Part shown: piece by piece, positions 42,598 to 50,695 of the stretch | Layout of the letters: every line of letters begins with the position of its first letter | Numbering within the stretch: position 1 is the first letter of the stretch | NCBI GenBank assembly: GCA_000169355.1 | Contig: AAXX01000001.1 | Coordinates: 1,263,030 to 1,327,029 of the forward strand | Reading direction: 5' to 3' | DNA length: 64,000 nt | Source: Flavobacteria bacterium BAL38 | GTDB lineage: Bacteria; Bacteroidota; Bacteroidia; Flavobacteriales; Flavobacteriaceae | Notes under the pieces: model-generated | What the model was told of the DNA's origin: nothing | The model's database searches: none | What the model saw: only the letters and a program-made list of their open reading frames with translations | Made by a program: the position numbers and the translations under genes

Positions 42598-43608
42598 ATG
42601 AAAATAATTGTACCTATGGCAGGTCGTGGTTCACGCCTTCGCCCACATACCTTAACCATTCCAAAACCATTAATTCCAGTTGCTGGAAAACCAATCGTTC
42701 ACCGATTAGTGGAAGATATTGCAGGCGTTTTAAATCAGCCAATAGATGAAGTGGCTTTTATTATTCATGAAAGTTTTGGAAAAAAAGTAGAAGATGATTT
42801 AATTGCCATTGCTCAAAAGTTAGGTGCAAAAGGAACCATTTATTATCAAAACGAGGCTTTAGGAACAGGTCATGCCATTATGTGCGCCAAAGATTCTTTA
42901 TCTGGCCCCGCGGTTATTGCGTATGCGGATACGTTAATTCGTGCGAATTTTGATTTGGATACTTCAGCTGATAGTGTTATTTGGGTAAAACAAGTCGACC
43001 AGCCAGAAGCTTTTGGTGTGGTAAACTTAAATGCGAATGGAGAAATCATCGAATTAGTGGAGAAACCAAAAGAATTCGTTTCGGATTTAGCGGTTATTGG
43101 TATATACTTTTTTAAAGATGTTGCCGTTCTTAAAAATGAACTACAATCGGTTTTAGACAACAACATTATTCATGGTGGCGAATACCAAATTAACGATGGT
43201 ATTAAACAAATGATGGCAAAAGGCATGAAATTTGTACCTGGAAAAGTAGATGAATGGATGGATTGTGGAAACAAAGACGTTACTGTTGAAACGAACACAA
43301 GAATGTTAGGGTTTTTACATAACGATGGAGAAAATTTAGTTGCTAAGAATGTTAAATTAGAAAATGCTACTATTATTCCTCCATGTTTTATAGATGAAGA
43401 TGTTATTTTAATGAATGCAACTGTGGGACCAAATGTTTCATTAGGAAAAGGATGTCACGTGATTGATTCTATCATAAAAAATAGTTTGATTCAAACACAT
43501 TCGCATATCAAAAATGCCAATTTAGATAATGCTATGATTGGAAATCATGCTTCTTTTGATGGTAATTTTACAAGCATTAGTATTGGTGATTATTCGGTTT
43601 TAGAATAG
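42598..43608 (+). CDS. Sugar nucleotidyltransferase with C-terminal left-handed beta-helix
   Basis: 336 residues. The N-terminal nucleotidyltransferase domain has IVPMAGRGSRLRPHT (nucleotide-binding loop), PKPLIPVAGKP and GEYQINDGIKQM. The C-terminal part shows hexapeptide-like repeats (ILMNATVGPNVSLGKGCHV). The family makes NDP-sugars such as dTDP- or GDP-linked sugars for cell-surface glycans; the exact sugar is not determined. Its stop is directly followed by the ATG of the TPR gene. Confidence 0.88.
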   Translation: MKIIVPMAGRGSRLRPHTLTIPKPLIPVAGKPIVHRLVEDIAGVLNQPIDEVAFIIHESFGKKVEDDLIAIAQKLGAKGTIYYQNEALGTGHAIMCAKDSLSGPAVIAYADTLIRANFDLDTSADSVIWVKQVDQPEAFGVVNLNANGEIIELVEKPKEFVSDLAVIGIYFFKDVAVLKNELQSVLDNNIIHGGEYQINDGIKQMMAKGMKFVPGKVDEWMDCGNKDVTVETNTRMLGFLHNDGENLVAKNVKLENATIIPPCFIDEDVILMNATVGPNVSLGKGCHVIDSIIKNSLIQTHSHIKNANLDNAMIGNHASFDGNFTSISIGDYSVLE

Positions 43609-44946
43609 ATGATAAATAAAAAACTCATAGTTTTATTTACGTTCCTGCTTTTCAGTTTTGGGAATCACTTGTTGGCACAAGAAAATCCCGATGCGATTGC
43701 TTTGGTGGACGACCAATTGGAAAATAGTTTTTACGAAGCTGTAAAACAACGCGGCATCGAAAATTACGATAAAGCTATTGTGTCGATTCAAAAATGTATT
43801 GAAAAAGAACCCAAAAATGCGGCTTTTCAATATGAATTGGGTAAGAATTACTTAAGTCTCAGAAATTATGTTGATGCTGAAAGTGCTTTCAAAAAAGCGG
43901 TCGAGTTAGACAATAAAGAACGTTGGTATTGGAACGGATTGTACGATGTGTATTATCAAACTAAAGATTATCAAAAATCGATTCCAATTGTTGAAAAACT
44001 AATGGAGTTCGACTCAAATATGAAAGAAGATTTGGTTTCGCTTTACATGAATACAAACCAGCACGGAAAAGCATTGGAGTTGTTAAAAGAAATGGAAACA
44101 ACATCGAAGCTTACCAGAACAATGGAATTTTATAAATTGAAACTTCAACAGTCTAATACATATGCTAAACCGCAAAAAGAACAGTTAGAAGAAGCTATTC
44201 GAAAAAACCCAAAAGCAGAACAAAATTACATCGATTTAATTGTTTTGTACACAAGTTTTAATCAGGAAGATAAAGCATTTGAAGTAGCAAAAAGATTGGA
44301 AATTGAAATTCCAAATTCAGATTGGGCACATGTAAGTTTAGTTAAATTTCATTTAAATAATAATGATGGCACTAATGCTTCAAAATCGATGTTTAAAATT
44401 TTAGAAACCAATAATATGGATCTAAAAATTAAACATCGTGTTTTTAATGAATTTTTAATTTTTGCGGTTAAAAATCCAACATATTTAAAAGATATCGATA
44501 ATGCAATTCCGTATTTTGATATCGATAGAGAAATTAATGTAAGTAAAGAAGTGGCTAAATTCTTTTGGAAAAAAAATGATTTAGAAAATGCAGCTAAATA
44601 TTTTGATAAAGCAATTAAAAAAGATACAGAAGATGTAGATGCTATGGAATTATATTTAGAGGTATTAGTTCAAAAAATAGATTTTCAATTAGTTACTAAA
44701 AAAGCAGAAGATTATTTAGAAGTGTTTCCTACTCAAGCCGGATTTTATTTTTATGCAGGTTTAGGATATAACCAAATAAAAGAATTTAAAAAGGCTAAAA
44801 ATATATTAGAAAATGGCTTAGATTTTGTAATAGAAAATAAGGCACTAGAAGCTAATTTTTATAAAGAATTAATTATAAGCTGCGAAAATTTGAATGACAA
44901 AGAAAAAAAGCAATTGTATTCAAATAAATTAAATCAAACCAAATAA
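43609..44946 (+). CDS. TPR-repeat protein, exported
   Basis: 445 residues with signal peptide (FLLFSFGNHLLAQ) and TPR repeats across the protein, for example AFQYELGKNYLSLRNYVDAE, AKYFDKAIKKDTEDVDAMEL and FYFYAGLGYNQIKEFKKAKN. Likely a periplasmic scaffold in envelope assembly, judging by its neighbours. It overlaps the next gene by one base (TAATG). Confidence 0.88.
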   Translation: MINKKLIVLFTFLLFSFGNHLLAQENPDAIALVDDQLENSFYEAVKQRGIENYDKAIVSIQKCIEKEPKNAAFQYELGKNYLSLRNYVDAESAFKKAVELDNKERWYWNGLYDVYYQTKDYQKSIPIVEKLMEFDSNMKEDLVSLYMNTNQHGKALELLKEMETTSKLTRTMEFYKLKLQQSNTYAKPQKEQLEEAIRKNPKAEQNYIDLIVLYTSFNQEDKAFEVAKRLEIEIPNSDWAHVSLVKFHLNNNDGTNASKSMFKILETNNMDLKIKHRVFNEFLIFAVKNPTYLKDIDNAIPYFDIDREINVSKEVAKFFWKKNDLENAAKYFDKAIKKDTEDVDAMELYLEVLVQKIDFQLVTKKAEDYLEVFPTQAGFYFYAGLGYNQIKEFKKAKNILENGLDFVIENKALEANFYKELIISCENLNDKEKKQLYSNKLNQTK

Positions 44947-45710
44947 TGAAACAAATTATATCGGCTTTTATAGTAATCTTATTAATAGGATGTAAACCTA
45001 AGCAAACGGTTGCAACTGCTGCTGCTAATGAAAACACAGCGGTTAAAAAGATTATAAATGGTCATTATCAAAACAAACACGATTTTTCTACTTTAAATAT
45101 CAGAGCAAATGCTAAATACGAAGATGAAAAACAATCGCATTCGATGAATGCAGATATTCGTATTAAAAAAGACGAAATCATATGGATAAACATTAAATTC
45201 TTTGGAATTCCGATGGCAAAGGCATTGATAACACCTACAAAAGTGAGTTATTATGAAAAAATAAATAATACATTTTTTGAAGGCAATTTTAGTTTGTTAA
45301 GTAATTGGTTAGGAACTGATTTAGATTTTCAAAAAGTTCAGAATTTATTTCTTGGAAAAGCGATTGATGATTTAACTAAAGACCAATGGATTTCTGAAGT
45401 CGTTGATAAAATGTTTAAGTTGTCTTTACCATCTAAATCAGATGTAAAAAAGGAGTTTTACTTTGAAGGAGCAAATTATTTATTAAAGAAAGAGACAATT
45501 ATTCAAGAAAGTAAATCTCGAAATCTCGAAATTATTTATCCTTCTTATAAAGAAGAAACTAAAATGTATTTACCAAATGAAATTAATATAAAAGCAGAAC
45601 AAAAAGACAAAGTAACAATAGATATTGAGTATAAAAACACAACGTTTAATGAAAAACTGAGTTATCCTTTTTCTATACCAAGTGGTTATACTGCTATTGA
45701 AATCAATTAA
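44946..45710 (+). CDS. DUF4292 lipoprotein (LolB-like fold)
   Basis: 254 residues with lipoprotein signal (AFIVILLIGC). The mature part (FSTLNIRANAKYEDEKQSHS, ADIRIKKDEIIWINIKFFG, ALITPTKVSYYEKINNTFFE) matches the DUF4292 pattern, an open beta-barrel related to LolA/LolB. A role in handling lipids or lipoproteins is plausible but unproven. It lies between the TPR and EnvC-like genes in a conserved flavobacterial order. Confidence 0.85.
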   Translation: MKQIISAFIVILLIGCKPKQTVATAAANENTAVKKIINGHYQNKHDFSTLNIRANAKYEDEKQSHSMNADIRIKKDEIIWINIKFFGIPMAKALITPTKVSYYEKINNTFFEGNFSLLSNWLGTDLDFQKVQNLFLGKAIDDLTKDQWISEVVDKMFKLSLPSKSDVKKEFYFEGANYLLKKETIIQESKSRNLEIIYPSYKEETKMYLPNEINIKAEQKDKVTIDIEYKNTTFNEKLSYPFSIPSGYTAIEIN

Positions 45711-45731
45711 TTTTTTATTTAAGAAAAAAAC

Positions 45732-45739
45732 TAACTTTG
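45732..45739 (+). promoter_or_regulatory. Bacteroidetes -7 box upstream of the EnvC-like gene
   Basis: TAACTTTG matches TAnnTTTG and lies 16 bp before the ATG. No clear -33 TTG. Confidence 0.45.
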
Positions 45740-45755
45740 TAAAAATCCGTATTGC

Positions 45756-46994
45756 ATGAATCAATTCATTAAAATCCTGTTTTTCTTTTTCATCACAACA
45801 TTGTGTTTTGCACAGCCGTCTGAACAGCAAAAGCTAGAAGCTCGTAAAGCGGAAATTCTAAAAGAAATTTCCGAAAATAAATCAAGATTAGAATCAGAAA
45901 AAAAGAAAGAAAAATCGGTTTTAAAACAAATTGATCAGCAAAAAGAATTAATTCAATTAAGAATAAAATTATTAAATACTACGGCAAAACAAACCCGATT
46001 ACTTAGTGATGAAATCTATTTAACTCAGTTAGAAATGAATAAGTTAAATAGAGAGCTAAAAGTATTGAAGGAAGACTATGAAAAAATGATTATAAAATCA
46101 TACAAAAGCCGAAATGAACAAAGCAGAATTATGTTTGTGCTTTCTTCTCAAAACTTTCTTCAAGCCTATAAAAGAATTCAGTACATGAAACAATACGCTG
46201 GATTTAGAAAAATGCAAGGAGAAGAAATAAAAGATAAGCAAGAAAAGTTAATTGTTGCCGAAATGCGACTGTCTGAAAGTAAAAAGGAAAAAGAAATTGT
46301 TTTAGCTCAAACCGAAAAAGAAAAACAAGAACTTGAAAAAGAAAAGCAAGAGCAAGAACGTTTAGTTAAATCAATACAAAAAGATAAAAAATTAATTGCT
46401 GCCGAAATCAAAAAACAGCAAAAAGAATCTAAAGCAATTGATGCAAAAATTAAGAAAATTATTGCCGCTGAAATTGCTGCTGCAAATAAACGAAATGCTG
46501 CAAAATCTGGTAAAACTGCACCTAAAGGAGGAACAGCAAGCGATGCAAAATTTAATTTAACACCTGAAGGTAAAATAGAATCAAATAACTTTAAAGCAAA
46601 TAAAGGAAAATTACCTTGGCCAGTAGAAAAAGGAAATATTTTTCAAAAATATGGCGATCAACCTCACCCAATTTATAAAAATCTAACGGTTCACAATAGT
46701 AGTATTGAGATTTCAACAGAGAAGGGCTCGTCTGCAAGAGCCGTGTTTGCAGGTGAAGTTTTCCAAATTCAGGTAAATGAAAATAACCGAAATTGGAAAG
46801 CTGTTTATGTGAGACATGGAGATTTTATTACTATTTATATGAATTTATCTTCGGTAAATGTGGTAAAAGGACAAAAAGTAAGTATTAAGCAAAAGTTAGG
46901 AACTATTCACACCGATACTTCTGGAAGTACAACCATGAAATTTGCAGTTTTACAAAATACGACGTATTTAAATCCAGAACTTTGGTTAAATTAA
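45756..46994 (+). CDS. EnvC-like murein hydrolase activator (degenerate M23/LytM)
   Basis: 412 residues: signal peptide (FITTLCFAQ), a long coiled coil (about residues 20-240, KEISENKSRLESEKKKEKSV and on) and a C-terminal LytM domain (about 290-412). Zinc ligands of active M23 enzymes are missing: VHNSSIEIS stands where HxGxD is expected, and HGDFITIYMNLS lacks the second histidine of the YxHL motif. It therefore probably activates amidases at division sites and does not cut peptidoglycan. A strong terminator follows. Confidence 0.88.
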   Translation: MNQFIKILFFFFITTLCFAQPSEQQKLEARKAEILKEISENKSRLESEKKKEKSVLKQIDQQKELIQLRIKLLNTTAKQTRLLSDEIYLTQLEMNKLNRELKVLKEDYEKMIIKSYKSRNEQSRIMFVLSSQNFLQAYKRIQYMKQYAGFRKMQGEEIKDKQEKLIVAEMRLSESKKEKEIVLAQTEKEKQELEKEKQEQERLVKSIQKDKKLIAAEIKKQQKESKAIDAKIKKIIAAEIAAANKRNAAKSGKTAPKGGTASDAKFNLTPEGKIESNNFKANKGKLPWPVEKGNIFQKYGDQPHPIYKNLTVHNSSIEISTEKGSSARAVFAGEVFQIQVNENNRNWKAVYVRHGDFITIYMNLSSVNVVKGQKVSIKQKLGTIHTDTSGSTTMKFAVLQNTTYLNPELWLN

Positions 46995-46997
46995 TAG

Positions 46998-47023
46998 ATG
47001 AGGTCATTTGACCTCATTTTTTT
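46998..47023 (+). terminator. Rho-independent terminator of the envelope cluster
   Basis: ATGAGGTC, loop ATTT, GACCTCAT, then a T run, directly after the EnvC-like gene. Confidence 0.92.
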
Positions 47024-47064
47024 GAATTATAGTTTCATGTACTATTATATTTTAATTTTATAAA

Positions 47065-48033
47065 ATGAATTTATCAGACATCAAAATTCTTCATATCGAT
47101 AGTAATCATCCTTTGCTTTGGGAACAATTAGAACAAGCTGGTTTTTATAACGAAGCTGATTTTACGTCTTCCAAACAAGAAATAGAAGCTAAAATTGAAA
47201 ATTACCACGGAATTGTAATTAGAAGTCGTTTTAAAATAGATAAAACCTTTTTAGATAAAGCCACAAATTTGCAATTCATTGCCCGAGTTGGTGCTGGTTT
47301 AGAAAGTATCGATTGTGATTACGCTACTGCGAAAGGAATTCATTTAATTGCTGCTCCAGAAGGAAACGCCAATGCGGTTGGGGAACAGGCATTAGGCATG
47401 TTGCTTTCGCTTTTTAACAACTTGAACAAAGCCAATAACGAAGTAAAATCTGGGCATTGGAAACGCGAAGCGAATCGTGGACATGAATTAGAAGGAAAAA
47501 CAGTCGGAATTATTGGCTATGGCAACATGGGAAAATCATTCGCCAAGAAACTTCGAGGATTTGATGTAACCGTTTTATGTCACGATATTTTACCAAATAT
47601 GAGTGATGCCAATGCAACTCAAGTTTCGTTAGCGGAACTTCAAGAAAGAGCCGATGTTTTAAGTTTACACACACCTTGGACACCTAAAACCGATAAAATG
47701 ATTAATACTGATTTTATTAATCAGTTTAAAAAACCATTTTGGTTAATCAATACCGCTAGAGGAAATTCTGTAGTAACAGCTGATTTGGCGGAAGGGTTGA
47801 AGTCGGGTAAAATTTTAGGTGCTGGTTTAGATGTTTTAGAATACGAAAAATTATCTTTTGAAACACTTTTTACGTCATCTCGAGCGGAGACGAGAGAACT
47901 TCCTGCCGCTTTTGAATATCTTTTACAAGCTGAAAACGTATTGTTAACGCCACATATTGCGGGTTGGACTTTTGAAAGTCACGAGAAATTAGCCCAAGTT
48001 ATTGTAGATAAAATTTGTAAGATTTATCAATAA
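47065..48033 (+). CDS. D-2-hydroxyacid dehydrogenase (phosphoglycerate dehydrogenase-like) with repeat insertion
   Basis: 322 residues. NAD-binding GIIGYGNMGKSFAKKL, catalytic Arg in LINTARGNSV and His in LLTPHIAGWTFES are present, so the enzyme should be active; no regulatory ACT domain follows, which distinguishes it from long SerA. Between LSFETLF and LPAAFEYLLQ the sequence TSSRAETRE is encoded by a palindromic repeat (47873-47902), read in frame. The substrate may be 3-phosphoglycerate or another 2-hydroxyacid. Confidence 0.9.
   Translation: MNLSDIKILHIDSNHPLLWEQLEQAGFYNEADFTSSKQEIEAKIENYHGIVIRSRFKIDKTFLDKATNLQFIARVGAGLESIDCDYATAKGIHLIAAPEGNANAVGEQALGMLLSLFNNLNKANNEVKSGHWKREANRGHELEGKTVGIIGYGNMGKSFAKKLRGFDVTVLCHDILPNMSDANATQVSLAELQERADVLSLHTPWTPKTDKMINTDFINQFKKPFWLINTARGNSVVTADLAEGLKSGKILGAGLDVLEYEKLSFETLFTSSRAETRELPAAFEYLLQAENVLLTPHIAGWTFESHEKLAQVIVDKICKIYQ
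47873..47902. repeat. In-frame palindromic element in the 2-hydroxyacid dehydrogenase gene
   Basis: CGTCATCTCGAGCGGAGACG followed by AGAGAACTTC. It is the same family as the copies in the epimerase gene, but the opposite strand of the element is read (TSSRAETREL). Confidence 0.72.
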
Positions 48034-48093
48034 GTTTGTAACATTTAACGCAGTTGTCGACTAATACAAAAAATATTTTTATATTAGCATTTT

Positions 48094-48141
48094 ATGGCGC
48101 ATCCGAAAAGCCTTACGAGTAGGAGACAACTAAAACAATAA
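48094..48141 (+). other. Possible 15-codon leader ORF before the TM2 gene
   Basis: ATGGCGCATCCGAAAAGCCT and on to TAA at 48139-48141, 7 bases before the TM2 start. It is GC-richer than its surroundings and partly overlaps an inverted repeat (AGTTGTC 48052-48058, GACAACT 48125-48131). It may be a leader peptide or only structured RNA. Confidence 0.25.
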
Positions 48142-48148
48142 TTTTACA

Positions 48149-48490
48149 ATGGAAGCACAAAAAGTAGACATGTTCATGATGGCTAATGCCAAATTTTTCG
48201 AAGGTCACCAGTTAAATGCAATTAGAGAACGTTTAGTTCAAATGGATGATGACAAATGGCCTATGTTACAAACAGTTCAATTTAAAGATCCAACTACAGC
48301 ATTAATTTTGTCTATTTTTGCAGGAAACTTAGGAGTAGATCGTTTTTATATTGGTGATACTGGAATGGGAGTTGGTAAATTGTTAACATGTGGAGGTATT
48401 TACGTTTGGACAATTGTAGATTGGTTCTTAATTCAAGGGGCAACAAAAGAGAAAAACATGGAAATGTTTAATAGAGCATTTATGTTCTAA
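48149..48490 (+). CDS. TM2-domain membrane protein
   Basis: 113 residues. The C-terminal half is a TM2 domain: ALILSIFAGNLGVDRFYIGD (first helix plus DRFY motif) then GVGKLLTCGGIYVWTIVDWFLI. Function unknown in bacteria. It is followed by DUF2752 and other small membrane genes in the same direction. Confidence 0.9.
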   Translation: MEAQKVDMFMMANAKFFEGHQLNAIRERLVQMDDDKWPMLQTVQFKDPTTALILSIFAGNLGVDRFYIGDTGMGVGKLLTCGGIYVWTIVDWFLIQGATKEKNMEMFNRAFMF

Positions 48491-48584
48491 AAAATGAATC
48501 GCCAATAAAAACTTTGCTTTTGCAAAAACCAATAAAAAAAAGGGCGATTGCATATATGTCCGCTAAAAATCTAATTTTACATAT

Positions 48585-48998
48585 ATGAATAAAAACAAGC
48601 TATATTCGTTTATATTATTCGCTTGTTTTATAGGGTATGGTTGGTTGCTTTTTTCTTTTCAACACGAACACCAAATTCAAAATCAAGAATTTACTGTTTG
48701 TTTGTTTAAAAAAGTAACCACTTTTCCTTGCCCATCGTGCGGAACTACACGTTCTGTTTTACAACTTTCACATGGAAATTTACTTTCCGCAATTTTACTA
48801 AATCCTTTTGGGATATTAGTAGCGCTAATTATGTTAGTTGCTCCGTTTTGGATTAGCTACGATTTAGTTCAAAAAAAAGAAACTTTTTATACCATTTATT
48901 TAAAAACAGAATCCATACTTAGAAAACGAAAAGTTGCATTTGTACTTATCGTTTTAGTAATTGCTAATTGGATTTGGAATATTAAAAAAAATCTATGA
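48585..48998 (+). CDS. DUF2752 membrane protein
   Basis: 137 residues with three transmembrane helices and the DUF2752 signature CLFKKVTTFPCPSCGTTRSV (CPxCGxTR). The cysteines may bind a metal, but function is unknown. Its stop overlaps the next start (ATGA). An inverted repeat, AATCGCC and GGCGATT (48497-48549), lies upstream. Confidence 0.88.
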   Translation: MNKNKLYSFILFACFIGYGWLLFSFQHEHQIQNQEFTVCLFKKVTTFPCPSCGTTRSVLQLSHGNLLSAILLNPFGILVALIMLVAPFWISYDLVQKKETFYTIYLKTESILRKRKVAFVLIVLVIANWIWNIKKNL

Positions 48999-49441
48999 TT
49001 ACAACAGCAAAATTTAACTATCAACCTCATGATTCTGAGCTAGAAAGAGCATCAAATAGCTATTTGATGTCGCTAGTGGCGGTTATTGGAGGTTTGCCAT
49101 TACCTATTTTAAATTTATTGGCAAGTATTTTATTTTATTTAGGAAACCGAAAAAGCACTTCATTTGTAAAATGGCATTGTACGCAAGCTTTGGTTTCTCA
49201 ATTGGGTTTGTTTTTCTTTAATAGCGCTGGCTTTTGGTGGACTATGGGAATTTTATTCGATGACGTAGAGGCTACAAATTACTATTTTGCTTATATTATT
49301 ACCCTAGTACTTTTTAATTTAATTGAATTTTTTTCCACTTTATTTATAGCAACTAAAGTTAGAAAAGGCTTTCATACAGAATTCTTCTTTTTTGGAGATA
49401 TTACTAATTTAATTTGCAAAACAAATGAAGACAATAAGTAA
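48995..49441 (+). CDS. DUF4870-like membrane protein
   Basis: 148 residues with about four transmembrane helices and the pattern FVKWHCTQALVSQLGLFFFN, close to the FVRFHAxQAL motif of DUF4870/Tic20-like proteins. It overlaps DUF2752 by 4 bp and the M48 peptidase by 17 bp, so the three are translationally coupled. Confidence 0.78.
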   Translation: MITTAKFNYQPHDSELERASNSYLMSLVAVIGGLPLPILNLLASILFYLGNRKSTSFVKWHCTQALVSQLGLFFFNSAGFWWTMGILFDDVEATNYYFAYIITLVLFNLIEFFSTLFIATKVRKGFHTEFFFFGDITNLICKTNEDNK

Positions 49442-50210
49442 AGGATTAGTAGTTATTGCACTATTTTTTGGTGTTTGGATGTTGTTATCGCAAATAAATT
49501 TTGTAAAACATTTTAAAGTAAAAGAAGCCAAAACAGGAACTGAAAAAACACTTGGCGATATTATTTGGAACGAAATAGAAGCTACTGAAACCATCATTTT
49601 TGATGATTCTATAGTAAACACTTTAGATTCGTTATTATTGCCAATTTGTAAAGAGAACAACATAGTAAGAGACAGTTTAAAAGTTCATATTATTGATAAA
49701 GATGAGGTAAATGCTTTTGCTATGCCCGACAATCATTTGGTAGTGTATACCGGTTTGATAAAAGCGTGTAAAAACGAACAAGCGTTATTAGGAGTTTTAG
49801 GTCACGAAATAGCCCATATTGAAGGCAATCATGTGATGAAGAAATTGTCTAAAGAAATTGGACTTTCTGTTTTATTATCTATTACAACAGGAGCTAATAG
49901 CACCGTAATTAGCCAAATTGTAAAAACGCTTTCATCTTCTGCGTATGATAGAAGCTTAGAAACCGAAGCAGATATGGAAAGTGTAAAATACATGCTTAAT
50001 GCTAATATTGATCCAAGACCATTTGCTGATTTTCTTTATGAATTATCTTTAGATAACGAATTACATAAATACACATATTGGGTTTCTACTCATCCCGAAT
50101 CTGAAGCGAGAGCCAAAACCATTCTGAATTATTTAAAAACTAAAAAAATAAAATCGAAACCGATTTTAACTAATGAAGCTTGGGAAGATTTTAAGAATAG
50201 TATAGATTAA
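49425..50210 (+). CDS. M48 family metalloprotease
   Basis: 261 residues with an N-terminal membrane anchor and zinc motif HEIAH (in GVLGHEIAHIEGNHVMKK) plus the third-ligand Glu in LETEADMESVKYM. The family includes Ste24/BepA/LoiP-type proteases that clear misfolded envelope proteins. Its coupling to three small membrane proteins suggests they may be partners or substrates. Confidence 0.93.
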   Translation: MKTISKGLVVIALFFGVWMLLSQINFVKHFKVKEAKTGTEKTLGDIIWNEIEATETIIFDDSIVNTLDSLLLPICKENNIVRDSLKVHIIDKDEVNAFAMPDNHLVVYTGLIKACKNEQALLGVLGHEIAHIEGNHVMKKLSKEIGLSVLLSITTGANSTVISQIVKTLSSSAYDRSLETEADMESVKYMLNANIDPRPFADFLYELSLDNELHKYTYWVSTHPESEARAKTILNYLKTKKIKSKPILTNEAWEDFKNSID

Positions 50211-50286
50211 TTACGTAATAGATTACTTTTTTATTTCAATAATTTTTAATAATATTGTTAAATACTAACCAATAAAAATAATAATT

Positions 50287-50655
50287 ATGTTACAATGGTA
50301 CAAAAAAGTAGTTTTGGAAAACTATGCAAACTTTGATGGAAGAGCAAGAAGATCAGAGTATTGGTATTTTGTTTTATTCAATATGGTTTTTGCAATTACA
50401 GCAATGATTTTAGATAGCGTTATAGGATTAAACTTTGATCCATTACCATATGGATGGTTATATCTTTTATATGTGCTAGCTGTTTTTATTCCAGGATTAG
50501 CTGTCGGAGTAAGAAGACTGCATGATGTTAATAAAAGCGGTTGGTTTATGCTAATAGCTTTTGTTCCTTTAATAGGAGGAATTTGGTTATTAGTTCTATT
50601 TTGTACTGAAGGAACCCCAGGGATTAACAGTTATGGAGATAATCCAAAACAATAA
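50287..50655 (+). CDS. DUF805 membrane protein
   Basis: 122 residues with the DUF805 pattern: NFDGRARRSEYWYFVLFNMV at the start, AVGVRRLHDVNKSGWFMLIA in the middle and FCTEGTPGINSYGDNP at the end. Three or four transmembrane helices. Function unknown. Confidence 0.92.
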   Translation: MLQWYKKVVLENYANFDGRARRSEYWYFVLFNMVFAITAMILDSVIGLNFDPLPYGWLYLLYVLAVFIPGLAVGVRRLHDVNKSGWFMLIAFVPLIGGIWLLVLFCTEGTPGINSYGDNPKQ

Positions 50656-50669
50656 ATAAAAGAAAAAAT

Positions 50670-50695
50670 AAAGGCTAATCAATTGATTAGCCTTT
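50670..50695. terminator. Bidirectional palindromic terminator overlapping the olsF stop
   Basis: AAAGGCTAATCAA is followed directly by its exact complement, a perfect 26-bp palindrome between convergent genes. The olsF stop codon (50687-50689) lies inside it. A-rich on the left and T-rich on the right, it can terminate both transcripts. Confidence 0.85.
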
